Shown piece by piece: positions 63,841-64,000 of a stretch of 64,000 nt of DNA. A program made the translations under genes and the position numbers. The stretch is from positions 85,929,960 to 85,993,959 of the forward strand of contig OX377206.1 in the NCBI GenBank assembly GCA_947396885.1. Reading direction: 5' to 3'. The notes below the pieces were generated by a model that saw only the letters and a list, made by a program, of their open reading frames with translations, was not told where the DNA came from and ran no database searches. The number at the start of each line of letters is the position of its first letter. Position 1 is the stretch's first letter. This DNA comes from Heligmosomoides polygyrus polygyrus. Taxonomy: Eukaryota > Nematoda > Chromadorea > Rhabditida > Heligmosomidae.

Positions 63841-64000
63841 TAGAGAGACACACAGATGCAGAGAGTGCGGCACTCGAAGCTGGACAAATTTGGATTTAAA
63901 TTTCCTCATGGCATTGCTTGCTACCTTTCTGCCGCTTTATTTCTGCTGCTTCCTCTCTCGGAAAGGTTGTTTCTCTGCTTCTGTTGAAATTTGGACAGTC

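Overview
The window looks like repeat-rich animal chromosome, most likely from a parasitic strongylid (hookworm-like) nematode. I infer this from a nematode-style gene model with short introns ending TTTTAG or TTTCAG, a GFI1/senseless-type gene matching the pag-3 locus of nematodes, RTE-clade retrotransposons, several mariner-type elements and a dense tRNA-derived SINE. There is no sign of bacterial gene organisation. The species assignment is inference only.

One host gene is clearly supported. On the minus strand, seven exons between 32232 and 11340 splice in consistent phase into a C2H2 zinc-finger protein with five fingers. The fingers lie in exons 23254-23372/22950-23017, 22762-22883, 15978-16069 and 11340-11462, and fingers 2-5 have the GFI1/Senseless/PAG-3 signature. 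Three introns (8.3, 6.7 and 4.5 kb) make up most of the roughly 21 kb gene and are filled with transposable elements. Intron 1 holds a CpG-rich patch (27.24-27.44 kb) with three copies of AAATCAC, the core of the known GFI1 site. A second, weaker host-gene candidate is a pair of plus-strand exons at 39.47-39.97 kb with an in-frame TAG; it may be a pseudogene.

Most of the rest is mobile DNA. (1) A SINE of about 290 bp (called SINE-A here) has a tRNA-like head (A-box-like TAGCGCAGTCGG, B-box-like GGTTCGGATT) and a 3' end TCCTTTATCC(T)n. About 27 copies and fragments occur on both strands, four with visible 10-16 bp target duplications. (2) A second tRNA-headed repeat (SINE-B) has a body starting GCGCTAGAGTTTTGATC. 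(3) A nearly complete RTE-clade non-LTR retrotransposon at 50.4-53.85 kb is broken by a 5-bp duplication in its endonuclease; at least seven 3' fragments of RTE-like elements lie elsewhere. (4) There are four mariner-like elements. Two are about 907-bp deleted relatives with G-rich ends, and one of these sits inside a SINE-A and itself carries a Penelope-like GIY-YIG insertion with its own 10-bp target duplication. (5) Many foldback or MITE-like elements are present: a Harbinger-like family with TWA duplications and an internal tRNA-like box, a GGATCTATCCTAG-ended family, a TATTCGAATA family, TTAA-bounded GC palindromes and a 622-bp foldback inside another SINE-A.

Layout: 0-11 kb, old repeats, two mariners and minisatellite; 11.3-32.2 kb, pag-3 with TE-filled introns; 32-39 kb, mostly unassigned with one mariner and a 105-bp tandem repeat; 39-50 kb, MITEs, SINEs, RTE and CR1-like pieces; 50.4-53.9 kb, RTE; 53.9-64 kb, Harbinger-like elements, foldbacks, minisatellites and SINEs. 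All boundaries were read by eye; no alignment or database search was run.
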